NCBI GenBank assembly: GCA_022701275.1
Contig: CP031740.1
Coordinates: forward strand, 2,367,001-2,431,000
Length of the DNA: 64,000 nucleotides
From: Microcoleus vaginatus PCC 9802
GTDB lineage: Bacteria; Cyanobacteriota; Cyanobacteriia; Cyanobacteriales; Microcoleaceae
Reading direction: 5' to 3'
This document shows, piece by piece, positions 55,469 through 64,000 of the stretch (position 1 is the stretch's first letter; every line of letters starts with the position of its first letter). Under the pieces are notes generated by a model. The model was not told where the DNA came from, did not search any database, and saw only the letters and a list, made by a program, of their open reading frames with translations. The translations under genes were made by a program, and so were the position numbers.

Positions 55469-56710
55469 ATGTCGGACTGGAAAGAAATTGACGGCGGAGT
55501 TACAGCACCCAGAGGGTATCGAGCCTCGGGAATTACAGCGGGCTTGAAGCCTTCAGGCTTGCCAGATTTAAGTTTAATTTTGTCAGAGGTAGACGCGATC
55601 GCCGCCGGAGTCTTCACCACATCGACTGTCCGGGCTGCTTGCGTGGACTACTGCCGCCAGCTTTTGCAAGCTAAACCCAGCGCGAAAGCAATTTTGTGCA
55701 ATGCGGGACAAGCTAATGCTGCTACTGGCGAACAAGGTTGGGCAGATGCCCTCGAAAGTGCCAAATTGTTGGGAGAAGCGCTGAATATTCCTCCAGAATC
55801 TATTCTTTTGGCCTCCACTGGCGTCATTGGACAGCGAATTAAAATGGAGCCGCTGAGGGCGGGAATTCCGCGATTAGTCGCTGAGGCATCCGAAACTGGT
55901 TCCGCTGCGGCGGCTAAGGCTATTTGTACGACGGATTTAGTGCCGAAAACGATCGCCCTGGAAACCATGTTTGGCGATCGACCTGTCCGCATCGGCGGCA
56001 TTTGCAAAGGTTCGGGAATGATTCACCCGAATATGGCAACAATGCTGGCATTTGTAACTTGCGATGCAGCAGTGTCATCGCATTTGTGGCAAGAAATGCT
56101 GAGTCGGGCTGCTAACAGAAGTTTCAATCAAATTACTGTTGACGGCGATACCAGTACCAACGATTCGCTAATTGCTTTGGCGAATGGTCAATCCCGCACA
56201 CCGGCAATTACGGAAATGGGGGCAGATGCTGAAAAATTAGAAGCGATGCTGACAGAAGTTTGCGTGCATTTAGCAAAGGCGATCGCCCGTGACGGCGAAG
56301 GTGCAACTTGTTTGGTAGAAGTGCAAGTTAGTGGCGCGCTGGATGAAGTTTCTGCGAGTAAAATTGCCAAAACAATTGTCGGTTCTTCTTTGGTAAAAGC
56401 TGCTATTTTCGGACGCGATCCGAATTGGGGCAGAATTGCGGCGGCGGCTGGGCGCGCTGGTGTACCTTTCGATCAAGAGAATTTGCGGATTCAATTGGGG
56501 GATTTTTTGATGATGGAAAACGGACAACCTAAAGAGTTCGATCGCGCTGCTGCGAGTAATTATATGAAAGCGGCTGCGGAGGGGGAATATTTGAAGGCTG
56601 ATACGGTTTTAATTCAGGTTAGTGTCGGGAATGGCAGCGGTTTTGCGAAAGCTTGGGGATGTGATTTGAGTTACGACTACGTGAAGATTAATGCGGAGTA
56701 TACGACTTAA
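55469..56710 (+). CDS. argJ: Bifunctional glutamate N-acetyltransferase/amino-acid acetyltransferase
   Basis: 413 aa. It transfers acetyl from N-acetylornithine to glutamate in the arginine pathway. The self-cleavage/nucleophile site is HPNMATMLAFVTCDA, with the nucleophile Thr after Ala. QITVDGDTSTNDS and AAIFGRDPNWGRIAAAAGRAG are signature blocks. The start ATG at 55469 follows GGGAGG, so the upstream in-frame start at 55445 is not used. Stand-alone gene, intact. Confidence 0.97.
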   Translation: MSDWKEIDGGVTAPRGYRASGITAGLKPSGLPDLSLILSEVDAIAAGVFTTSTVRAACVDYCRQLLQAKPSAKAILCNAGQANAATGEQGWADALESAKLLGEALNIPPESILLASTGVIGQRIKMEPLRAGIPRLVAEASETGSAAAAKAICTTDLVPKTIALETMFGDRPVRIGGICKGSGMIHPNMATMLAFVTCDAAVSSHLWQEMLSRAANRSFNQITVDGDTSTNDSLIALANGQSRTPAITEMGADAEKLEAMLTEVCVHLAKAIARDGEGATCLVEVQVSGALDEVSASKIAKTIVGSSLVKAAIFGRDPNWGRIAAAAGRAGVPFDQENLRIQLGDFLMMENGQPKEFDRAAASNYMKAAAEGEYLKADTVLIQVSVGNGSGFAKAWGCDLSYDYVKINAEYTT

Positions 56711-56813
56711 ATAAGTCCAGGCGGTTAGAAGTCCGGGCGGTTAGAAACCGCGCCTACACAAACAAAAACAGACGAGAGAAAGTTGAAGGCAAATTTCACA
56801 CAATTTAAACTAA

Positions 56814-56835
56814 ATTTCCCCCCTTGGGGGGAAAT
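56814..56835 (+). terminator. Hairpin downstream of argJ
   Basis: ATTTCCCCCC (56814-56823), loop TT, GGGGGGAAAT (56826-56835). It lies about 100 bp after argJ. A GGCGGTTAGAA repeat pair (56721 and 56738) lies between. No T-run follows, so termination is plausible but not certain. Confidence 0.5.
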
Positions 56836-57029
56836 CCAAAAATCTCAAACCTTTACTCACCGAGTTAATCTCAGCTTTTTTGCTCCTCATTTTAAAATCG
56901 CTAAAGCCCTTACAGAGATCAGCTTTTTATGATTTTAACAAAAGAGCGCTAAAAATCTTATTCAGACTAAGTTTCAAGACTTTTTAAGCTTATTATTAAT
57001 AAGTCTAATATAAAGTTTGAAAACACGCC

Positions 57030-58349
57030 CTAACCAAAACTATCGGAGACAAACACATAGCCACCACCATACCCGACAGCATTATCCACTAATATTAAGC
57101 CCTCGTTACCCTGTGGCTCGCCACTTTGGGCAAGTCCATAATTCACCAAGCGCAACAACCGCTGCGGCGTAAATGATTCTAATTCCACAAAATTGCCTGC
57201 ATCCAGCCATGCTAGTTCTTCTGTTGTTAAACTTTGCCTTACAGCCTCGGGTAATTGACGGGCGATTTGTGCCATTGTTTGAGATTGTTGCACAAACATA
57301 TCACGGGTTGCTAAGATTTGACGGGGAGAAATTCCCAAATCAAAAATGGTCACCGCTTGATTCGTAAACCACTCGGGATTAGTCCGCAGTTGATTTACCA
57401 AACCAACCCCACCAGGACTCGCATTGTGCAGTGCATACACTTTTAAATCGGCATTGCGGCGCAGCATTTCAATCACGGTGTTGAAGATGCTTTGGGGATA
57501 GCCGCTGATGCTTAGAATGGCGCAGTTGTTTTCAAAATGGACGTTGTTGGCAATGAGGAATTGAGCTATTTCGTCACTGTCACAGATAATTGCGCGATCG
57601 AAGCTGTAGGCGCTAACTTCGGGATCGATGCTGGCGCGTAAAGCTTCTTGGCGAGGTGCAGGCAGCAGTTTTTCTAGTGTACCGTTCACTCTTTGCCAGC
57701 GTTGTAGCCACTCATCATTCTGCGCTGCATTGACAATAAATACTTCACTAATTTCGTGTAGGCGATTTTTTTGTGAAATGCCGAGCCAGTAGGAAAATAG
57801 CCCTAGTGTAATCGCTACGATGTATCCTGAAAAATAATCAAATATCAGGCTTCCTGAAATGCCCAGAACTAAAATAATTCCCCCTAAAATCTGGAGGAGT
57901 TTAGCATTATTTTTTCGACCGCGAATACCTTGAGCAGGAGATTTGCTGTCGTAGAAAACTCGCCATATCCAAATCAAATTGTAGAGAGCGAAGGGAATAA
58001 CCACTGCGAATTGTGACGGAAAAATAGCAGTAGCCCAGGTAAGGGCGAAGATGCCCACAACTCCGCTATAAAAGAAGTATAAAACAATCCAAGTGGTTGG
58101 TGGGACGCGATATTTAAGCTTTTGGTCAATAAAATACAAAAACTGTTTGTGCGTAAAAAACAACATATTTTGGCTGGAAATATTTTCGATCGCCTTCTTG
58201 AAAAAGGGATCGGTGAATGCCAACTTTTTATCAGTGACGGTAGTCGGTTCAAAGACAAACGGATGGTTGCACCGTTTACAGCGACCTGAGTTCCTGGTAC
58301 GATCGCTCAAAATGTTGTCGGTTTGACACTGGACGCATTTCATTCCCAT
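57030..58349 (-). CDS. Zinc-ribbon membrane protein with TOPRIM-like C-terminal domain
   Basis: 439 aa. Residues 4-27 contain CVQC..CKRC, a zinc ribbon. Four membrane helices lie at about 85-130 and 145-190. After the membrane part, residues about 255-330 read RAIICDSDEIAQFLIANN, then AILSISGYPQSIFNTVIEMLRRN and KVYALHNASPGG. This resembles the TOPRIM fold of Spo11/TopoVI-A-like proteins (strand, ISGYP loop, DxD-type loop). The acidic DxD motif is degenerate (HNAS), so nuclease or topoisomerase activity is unlikely. I recognise no named family; the TOPRIM call is from pattern only. Confidence 0.55.
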   Translation of the reverse strand: MGMKCVQCQTDNILSDRTRNSGRCKRCNHPFVFEPTTVTDKKLAFTDPFFKKAIENISSQNMLFFTHKQFLYFIDQKLKYRVPPTTWIVLYFFYSGVVGIFALTWATAIFPSQFAVVIPFALYNLIWIWRVFYDSKSPAQGIRGRKNNAKLLQILGGIILVLGISGSLIFDYFSGYIVAITLGLFSYWLGISQKNRLHEISEVFIVNAAQNDEWLQRWQRVNGTLEKLLPAPRQEALRASIDPEVSAYSFDRAIICDSDEIAQFLIANNVHFENNCAILSISGYPQSIFNTVIEMLRRNADLKVYALHNASPGGVGLVNQLRTNPEWFTNQAVTIFDLGISPRQILATRDMFVQQSQTMAQIARQLPEAVRQSLTTEELAWLDAGNFVELESFTPQRLLRLVNYGLAQSGEPQGNEGLILVDNAVGYGGGYVFVSDSFG

Positions 58350-58462
58350 TTCGCTTACTCCTGATTAATTTAATGGATTTATATCGTTGGCGGTTGTTTC
58401 GGAATGATTTAAGCGCAGAGGCCGCAGAGGCCGCAGAGGAAGAGAGAGATGAATAGTTTGGT

Positions 58463-59704
58463 TTAAAAGATTTGCCCGTTCAACAAGATAGAATAGTCTT
58501 CTCGCTGTCGAATTAATCGATCGCCCTTAGCATCAATCAACACCTCAGCAGGGCGGGGGCGGTGCAGAAAATGCGACGACATCGCATAGCCGTAAGCCCC
58601 GCTATCCAAAATCAGGATCGCATCTCCAATTTTGAGTTTCGGTAGCCAACAGTTGCGCCCCAAATAATCCCGCGAATAAGTAGTGTTGCCACAAATATCC
58701 GTTTCATGTCGCGATACATCGCCAGTTTCCCAAGTTGCGATCGCCCGATAGCCCCCGTGCACCGCAGGCACCGATAGATTTGATACAGTCGTATCGACGC
58801 CGACAATTTGCCGTAGCTTGCGGGGCGGGACGCCATCACCCAACCACTTCACCGACACAACTTTTGCAAGCAAAACGCCACAACCTGCGATCGCCGATCG
58901 TCCCGGTTCAATCACCAACTCGATCGGGCGAGATAGCGCACTCAATCGTTCAGTAATCGCCGCACCAAACTCCCGCCAGTCAAACACTGCACCGCCTCGA
59001 TAGGGATAGCCAAAACCACCGCCAAAATCGAGGGTTCGCCAATGGGGCAACTGTTGGGCGATCGCAATTAGGCGATCGATCGCCTGCGTAAAAGCACTCG
59101 TGGCGTTCGTTCCTGTCCCCCGATAAAAATGCAATCCGGTAATCCTCAACCCCTGCTGCTGCGCGATTTCGTTGGCTTTCTCGAATTCGGCGGGACGCAC
59201 TCCAATCCGACTGTCTCCCGTCAATTCCGGTGAGTTGAGGCGCAGTCCGATTTCGGCACGGATCGATCGCGGTTGACTGCGCGAATATTCGCAAAAATCC
59301 TGGAGTTGCGACAGACTATCGAAATTGAATCGATCGATCTTCCATTCAATCAATTGCTGAATATCCGCCCTATTGAGGTTACTGCCGGTGTAGACAATGC
59401 GATCGCTCGTAAAACCCGCTTTCAGTCCTAAAAAAACATCCCCTGGTGTATTCGCGTGTAGCCCCCAACCAGCCTGCTGAATCAATTTCAACAGAGCAAT
59501 ATTGCCGTTAGTGACGGTGGCAAAATGAAACTGAACGTGCGGATAGTCGATCGATCGCGTAATGTGCTCAAGGGTTTGATGGAGGCGATCGGCCTGATAC
59601 ACATATAAGGGCGAACCATAAGTTGACAAAAGTCGCTGGGCTAATGCTTCCGAGAACGGCGGCGAATGTATTTTGGTTTCATTCTGTAGCAAAGATTCAG
59701 TCAT
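58463..59704 (-). CDS. LysA/ornithine decarboxylase-fold (type III PLP) protein without the usual PLP lysine
   Basis: About 413 aa from ATG 59704 (MTESLLQNETK). Fold-type III features remain: HANTPGDVFLGLKAGF, LDFGGGFGYPY, VIEPGRSAIAGCG, CGNTTYSRDYLG and a C-terminal DSGAYGYAMSS. At the place where decarboxylases have the PLP Schiff-base lysine (AVKAN), this protein reads ATVTN, with Val in place of Lys by my alignment. The enzyme may therefore be inactive, use another lysine, or belong to a family with different chemistry. A GGAAGAA repeat tract abuts the start. It follows an asparagine-synthetase-like gene on the same strand, probably one biosynthetic unit. Confidence 0.8.
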   Translation of the reverse strand: MTESLLQNETKIHSPPFSEALAQRLLSTYGSPLYVYQADRLHQTLEHITRSIDYPHVQFHFATVTNGNIALLKLIQQAGWGLHANTPGDVFLGLKAGFTSDRIVYTGSNLNRADIQQLIEWKIDRFNFDSLSQLQDFCEYSRSQPRSIRAEIGLRLNSPELTGDSRIGVRPAEFEKANEIAQQQGLRITGLHFYRGTGTNATSAFTQAIDRLIAIAQQLPHWRTLDFGGGFGYPYRGGAVFDWREFGAAITERLSALSRPIELVIEPGRSAIAGCGVLLAKVVSVKWLGDGVPPRKLRQIVGVDTTVSNLSVPAVHGGYRAIATWETGDVSRHETDICGNTTYSRDYLGRNCWLPKLKIGDAILILDSGAYGYAMSSHFLHRPRPAEVLIDAKGDRLIRQREDYSILLNGQIF

Positions 59705-59945
59705 ATAGAAGAAGGAAGAAGGAAGAAGGAAGATGGAAGAAGGAAGAAGGAAGATGGAAGAAGGAAGATGGAAGAAGGAAGAAGGAAGATGGAAGATGGA
59801 AGATGGAAGAAGAAAGATGGAAGATGGAAGAAGAAAGATGGAAGAAGAAAGATGGAAGAAGAAAGATTGTAAAATCGAGGGAATAGTAGTCAACAGTCAA
59901 CAGTCAACAGTCAACAGTCAACAATCAACAGTCAACAGTCAACCT
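59705..59945. repeat. Heptamer STRRs (GGAAGAA/GGAAGAT and AGTCAAC) at the decarboxylase-like gene start
   Basis: 59705-59868 is a GGAAGA(A/T) tract in 7-bp steps beginning one base beyond the start codon on the minus strand. 59888-59943 is about eight AGTCAAC units. On the minus strand the first tract stays open in the decarboxylase frame (repeats of LPSSIF/HLPSS), which artificially extends the ORF to 59893. Confidence 0.9.
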
Positions 59946-61691
59946 CCTTCGATATTTCCAAATGCGCTGCCCGATCGCCGGTGGCAACCAAAACACATGA
60001 TCCAGCGATCGCTTGCCCGGAATTTCGCCTAAAACCTCGGTTCGCCATGCCTGCCACATCAGCAGCAGCCAGAGATTATTGCCAATATAGCGATCGCGCA
60101 TAGCAACTCCGAGTTGTCCCGATAACATTGAGTCGGGCAAATGGGGCTGCCAGCAATTTTGCGATCGCAACAGATTCGGATTCAGCCGATCGCCGATCGC
60201 AGCTCAAAACTCCCGGTAATACCAAACCTTCAACGGCACACCCATCCCGCGCTTTTCCCGCCAGACAATTTCCGGCGGCAACCAGCGTTCAGAGGCTTTT
60301 TTGAGGATGTATTTTTCGCACGCACCTTGCAGCAGCAGCTCTCCTGGCAGTTGAAACGTCCATGCTGTGAGGTCGGGGTCGCAGAAGGGCGATCGCACCC
60401 ACAAACCGCAAGCAAACCCCAATGCCGTTGCCCTCGGCTGAATATTTTGGGCACCTTTGAGCATCAGCGAAGCGCGCCGCAGCCTCGCTAGCAGGGAAGG
60501 ACAGGTTTCGGGATCGATCGCGTCTTGCAGGTAAACGCTTAAATCGTGAGACTGGATGCGATCGAGCATTTCTGGCGAAAAAATCTGTTTTTCATAACCA
60601 TAAAATCGCTGAAACGTCCGCAAATATTGCTGTTCAAAAGTTTCTTTTCCGGCGGGATGCTCTGCAGTGTAAACTCCGTGTGCAATCAAAGGCTTGTTCG
60701 TCCATCCAGCAAATAGCTGATCGCCATTCTCGCCATTGAATACAACTCGCACGTCTTGCGCCGCCGCCTGTTTGAGCAAAAACAGGGCGGCTGTTGTGCC
60801 ATCTCCATAGGGTAAATCGAGGGCTTTGGCGGTTGGCGCGATCGCCCGCAACACTGCATCGCCCGTCGCCGCCACCCGGATCAGCGGAATCTGGAAAAAG
60901 TCCGCCACCTGTTGGGCGTAGGGCAGTTCGGAATAGGCTTCGACACCAAAATCGAGGGCATAGGCGCGCACTTGCAAGCCCGCTTTCACTAGCAGCGCCG
61001 TCACTAGGGAAGAATCGATGCCACCGGAGAGTAAAACGCCTACGGGTTCGTCGATCGGCAAATCGGCCACTTGTCGATCGATCGCCTTTTGCAACAGCCC
61101 TTGCAACTGTGCGATCGCCTCATCCTCACGGCGCAGTAATTGGGGCGCTTCTTGCCAAGCCGATTGCAGCGATTCCCTACAGGATAGCTTCGCCGCGCGT
61201 ACTTTCGGCCGATCGTTAACATCGGCGATTTCCCAAATCATCTCGCTTCCGGCTGCTACGGATGCTATTTGCTCGATCGGCGTTAACGGCGTGGGTACGT
61301 AGGAAAAACAAGCATAGCTGTGTAGGGCGATCGGGCTAATTTGAGGGGAAGCAATCAGCGGTAGCAGCAATTGCAGTTGCGTCGAAAACCAAATCGTTTC
61401 TCCCAACTGCATCCAGTAAAGCGGCACTCGCCCAAACGGATCGCGCCCCAGCCGTAGCTGTTTCGCTTCTACCGCCGCCCAAGCATCTCCCGGTAAATCG
61501 GTTGGCTGAAATCGCCCGCAAGCATTCAGCGTCACTGTGTCAGCCGTGAGTACAGATGCAGAGGCGATCGCCCACTGGGATAATTTGCCCTGCCGAATGC
61601 AGTAGTCTGGGACTAAACGGCTGAGCGTTTTTGTGCGATCGTCCTCTCCCCAGTAGCCGATAAAATGTGAAGGTTTGTCGATCGCACCCAT
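59925..61691 (-). pseudogene. Asparagine-synthetase-like (Cys-less, synthetase type) gene with in-frame TGA
   Basis: From ATG 61691 the frame runs to TGA at 60204-60206, and homologous sequence continues in the same frame (YYREF-stop-AAIGDRLNPNLLRSQNCWQP) to a stop at 59925. The codon after REF is normally Trp in relatives, so TGG to TGA is likely. The N-terminal domain lacks the glutaminase Cys (SHFIGYWGEDD), as in beta-lactam synthetases and lasso-peptide cyclases. The PP-loop motif VGVLLSGGIDSSLVTAL near residue 225 is intact. Such proteins adenylate a carboxylate and form an amide. The truncated 495-aa product may still be stable, so partial function is possible. Confidence 0.75.
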
Positions 61692-61841
61692 TAGATGTCT
61701 CCAATAATTATTGTGGAACAGGCATCTTGCCTGTTCAAAACAGGCTGTTTTTGGATAAGTCTATTTAGATATCTCCCATAATCCTTGTGGAACAGGCATC
61801 TTGCCTGTTCAAAACAGGCTTTTTTGGATAAGTCTATTTAT
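61690..61841. repeat. Two tandem copies of the AACAGGCATCTTGCC palindromic repeat
   Basis: Two units of about 75 bp, 61690-61767 and 61765-61841. Each is TTAGAT-GTCTCC or TAGATATCTCCC, then CTTGTGGAACAGGCATC, TTGCCTGTTC, a CAGGC copy and TTGGATAAGTCTATTTA. The first also supplies the ATG region of the asparagine-synthetase-like gene. Confidence 0.85.
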
Positions 61842-62461
61842 TTCACAGTGAAAGGTTCAGTGCTGATCGCGCGCCCATCCAGGGACATCCGAACTTCCCA
61901 TTTGCCTGGGGCTGCTGCAGAGCCGAGATCGTAAAAGCAGTGCGTATTCCAAACCGCAGTATCGATCGTGCGAGTTTGATACCTCCCCTGATGCACAGTT
62001 TGACCGCTAGAATTAATCCAGTCGCATTGTAAAGACAAGTCACGACCGATCGGAGCATTTTTCAACGTCACCTGGTAGTAGATGCGGGGGTTGATTAGAC
62101 GGTTGACTTGAGTAAGGCTGTCACCACCTTTTTTCGATAGCGCAATCCTGTCTTCTCCTCCCACAACTTGAGCAGTTTTTTGTTGCTGATTTTGCCCGAA
62201 CAGCACGCCTATACCGATCGCAGAGATGACAACGGCTGTCGAGGCGATCGCGATCCAACGGTTGCGTCGCTGCTGTTTTTCTAGGACTTCGCGGCGGCGC
62301 ATTTGGGCGATCGCATCTTCTAAAAGCTCATCAGGAAGATTCAACTCTCGTAAAATTTCTCTTACCTGATCTGGGGCCAATTCTAACTCGCGCTGCTGCG
62401 ATAACTTGTCGATTTCAGCGACTACCTGTGCTAACTGAGTTTGAGTGAGCCGAGTTTCCAT
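61838..62461 (-). CDS. Conserved membrane-anchored protein, 207 aa
   Basis: The N-terminal 75 residues are a charged helical region (LAQVVAEIDKLSQQRELELAPD then VREILRELNLPDELLEDAIAQM), possibly a UBA-like or coiled-coil motif. A membrane helix follows (WIAIASTAVVISAIGIGVLFG, about 70-90). The outside domain (about 105-205) is a beta-rich fold with SLQCDWINSSGQTVHQGRYQTR and NTHCFYDLGS, including two Cys. DUF3859-like arrangement is a guess. The ATG at 62461 (METRL) has no clear ribosome site; a GTG three codons upstream is possible. Confidence 0.55.
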   Translation of the reverse strand: METRLTQTQLAQVVAEIDKLSQQRELELAPDQVREILRELNLPDELLEDAIAQMRRREVLEKQQRRNRWIAIASTAVVISAIGIGVLFGQNQQQKTAQVVGGEDRIALSKKGGDSLTQVNRLINPRIYYQVTLKNAPIGRDLSLQCDWINSSGQTVHQGRYQTRTIDTAVWNTHCFYDLGSAAAPGKWEVRMSLDGRAISTEPFTVK

Positions 62462-62712
62462 AAAGTTCACGATTAGTATCTGTAATGTTCTTTCCCACTA
62501 GAAAGTTAAATATAGCGATCGCCTCTCTCTTCTCGAACTCAGCGCCCTCTGCGCTCTCTGCGGTTAAATTACTCATATTATTCAATAAACAGCTCTCTAA
62601 GTCAATTCATAAAAATCATAACCTTAACCTCATAAAATTCATATTTATAGTCTTGGACGCATCGGGACTCATGCAAAACCGGGTTTTTTGTGTGAGTGTG
62701 TCTAGGACTGAC

Positions 62713-63429
62713 TTATATAAAATCCAGACTAGAAAACTCTTCTACTTTTTGGGAATCAGTTAAATTAAACTTTCCTGAATCTATTTTTTCCTGTTGGCGA
62801 TTCAACCAAATTGCGTTTAATCCCGCATTTTTAGCACCGCAATAATCTGCTTTGAAGCTGTCGCCGATATGCAACACCTTCTCGGCAGTGCAGTTGTGCT
62901 TTTGCAAAGCAGCGGTAAAAATTTTAGAGTCTGGTTTTGCTGCACCAACCTCGGTAGAAATTGTCACTGATGTGAAATAATCAGCTAAATTTAGTGCTTT
63001 TAATACTGGATAAATTCTGGAATCGAAATTCGATACTACTGCTAATTCAATTCCTTGTTGCTGCCACTTATTTAATGCTGGCAATACGTCGGGATAGACG
63101 GACCAAGGTTCGGCGGTGGCAAAATGAGCGTAGAGTTCCACAAAGAATGTGGAAAAGTCGGAAAATTGGTGAAAAATTCCTGCTATTTGGAATGCTTTTG
63201 CGGCAACTGTTTGCCACCACTCAAATTCTAATTCGGGAATTTTGGCTGTTTCTATCCCTGGAAATGCCATCGGACTTGCTGAGGCGAAGCTTTGGGAAAA
63301 TGCTGCATTTAACTCTTCACTCTTAACTGTTACTCCAAACCTCTGGGCTATTTGTCCGTATACCTCGCCGACGCTACCGCGAACATCAAATAGTGTACCG
63401 GCGGCGTCTAAAAAAATTACTTTGGTCAT
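62713..63429 (-). CDS. HAD-family hydrolase (HDHD3-like)
   Basis: 238 aa. Motif I is FLDAAGTLFDVRGSVGEVY: the first Asp is present but the second acid position is Ala, unlike phosphatases. Motif II is VVSNFDSR, motif III has the Lys in GAAKPDSKIF and motif IV is HIGDSFKADY. Cyanobacterial HDHD3-like members share this pattern. Substrate unknown. Divergent enough from the dehalogenases that a simple phosphatase assignment should be avoided. Confidence 0.85.
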   Translation of the reverse strand: MTKVIFLDAAGTLFDVRGSVGEVYGQIAQRFGVTVKSEELNAAFSQSFASASPMAFPGIETAKIPELEFEWWQTVAAKAFQIAGIFHQFSDFSTFFVELYAHFATAEPWSVYPDVLPALNKWQQQGIELAVVSNFDSRIYPVLKALNLADYFTSVTISTEVGAAKPDSKIFTAALQKHNCTAEKVLHIGDSFKADYCGAKNAGLNAIWLNRQQEKIDSGKFNLTDSQKVEEFSSLDFI

Positions 63430-63520
63430 TTGTTATTTGTTATTGGTTTGTAGTAAGAACTTTAGTCTGGAGTGCCTAGGATTTTAGGTTTGAGGACTGA
63501 AGTCCTCACTACAAACTTTT

Positions 63521-64000
63521 TCAGTTGTGAGTTGTTTGCGGATTCACCACGCCAGAATGATTGGCAATGTTGCCCGCAGGTTCAAATCTGCCTCCTAAAT
63601 ATTTGGCTAGGAATTCTTCGGCGATCGCATAAAAGTGCAGGCGATTTTCTGGTCGCGCAAATCCGTGTCCTTCGTCTGTATAAAGCACGTATTCTACAGG
63701 TTTGCCGGCTTGCTTCATGGCATTGACAATTTGCTCGCTTTCTGATTCTTTTACTCGCGGGTCGTTAGCACCTTGGGCGATTAGTAAAGGTTTCTGGATG
63801 CGATCGACAAAAAATAAGGGCGAGATCGATTTTAGAAACTCTGGTTCTGTTTCCAGGTTTCCGACGCGGTGATACATATTTGCTTTGAGCGGTTCCCAGT
63901 AAGGGGGAATAGTTTGCAGCAGTGTAATCAAATTGCTTGGCCCGACAATATCGACGGCACAGGCAAAAACATCGGGACTAAAAGTCAATCCCACTAAGGC
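63521..64000 (-). CDS. Prolyl oligopeptidase-family (S9) peptidase, C-terminal fragment at window edge
   Basis: 159 codons plus stop are visible; the gene continues past 64000. GLTFSPDVFACAVDIVGPSNLI is the strand after the nucleophile elbow. QGANDPRVKESESEQI contains the catalytic Asp and YTDEGHGFARPENR the catalytic His. The Ser lies beyond the window. Family members cleave short peptides after proline or act as acylaminoacyl peptidases. Confidence 0.9.
   Translation of the reverse strand, partial: ALVGLTFSPDVFACAVDIVGPSNLITLLQTIPPYWEPLKANMYHRVGNLETEPEFLKSISPLFFVDRIQKPLLIAQGANDPRVKESESEQIVNAMKQAGKPVEYVLYTDEGHGFARPENRLHFYAIAEEFLAKYLGGRFEPAGNIANHSGVVNPQTTHN

Noticed and set aside
59705-59893. 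N-terminal extension of the decarboxylase-like protein
   Set aside because: It consists of translated heptamer repeats with no ribosome site; the conserved protein starts at MTESLLQ.
60204-60206. TGA as selenocysteine codon in the asparagine-synthetase-like gene
   Set aside because: No SECIS-like stem recognised beyond it and no reason for Sec in this fold; a TGG to TGA mutation is simpler.

Overview
The window is chromosomal DNA of a cyanobacterium, most likely a filamentous non-heterocystous member of the Oscillatoriales (Microcoleus/Oscillatoria/Phormidium type). The evidence is the very frequent HIP1 octamer GCGATCGC, heptanucleotide short tandem repeats between genes, and cyanobacterial gene families: Tic20, an SLH-domain porin, a carotenoid isomerase-like oxidoreductase and a vMAP-type HTH/STAND protein. 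The genus is an inference. I saw no rRNA, tRNA or CRISPR array.

Layout. 0.1-6.8 kb: a decayed IS1-family element, then what looks like a three-gene oxylipin cassette (DUF2235 lipase-like hydrolase, cyclooxygenase-like haem dioxygenase, catalase-related haem protein). The dioxygenase gene is split by an ISAs1-family insertion that also seems to have removed part of it. 7-19 kb: rpsD, a secreted Cys-repeat protein, a rhodanese, an AAA-like/GGDEF signalling gene with two in-frame stops, metK, a glycoside hydrolase-like protein, a HEAT-repeat/tyrosine-phosphatase fusion and a HAMP histidine kinase. 19-21 kb: small regulatory and toxin-antitoxin remnants plus a TPR protein. 21-28 kb: a carotenoid isomerase-like oxidoreductase, an RqcH homologue, a candidate small RNA and a long SLH porin. 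28-33.5 kb: surface polysaccharide genes (GT4 glycosyltransferase, sugar-phosphate transferase, gmd, GDP-fucose synthase).

33.6-38.5 kb is defence-like accessory DNA. DUF4365 and Uma2 nuclease remnants are followed by a divergent pair, an HTH-fused dynamin-like GTPase and an HTH-fused STAND NTPase, which share a 200-bp promoter region carrying tandem TGTCA-type repeats. This pair is my best candidate for an undescribed system. 38.5-52 kb is mostly housekeeping: a folate enzyme, an FAH-family hydrolase, Tic20, glyA, a WecA/MraY-type transferase, cinA, aroQ, a PgpH-like HD phosphohydrolase, a sugar ABC permease and rpsF. 52.2-54.4 kb holds three miniature inverted-repeat elements; two near-identical direct copies bracket an AT-rich secreted beta-helix gene, like a composite mobile unit. 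54.7-64 kb: two tandem small paralogous proteins, argJ, a membrane protein with a TOPRIM-like domain, a PLP-decarboxylase-like protein without the usual lysine, an asparagine-synthetase-like gene with an in-frame TGA, a HAD hydrolase, and the end of a prolyl-oligopeptidase-family peptidase.

Decay and mobility recur through the window. At least seven loci are broken by frameshift, nonsense codon, truncation or insertion, and several dispersed palindromic repeat families are present in more than one copy.
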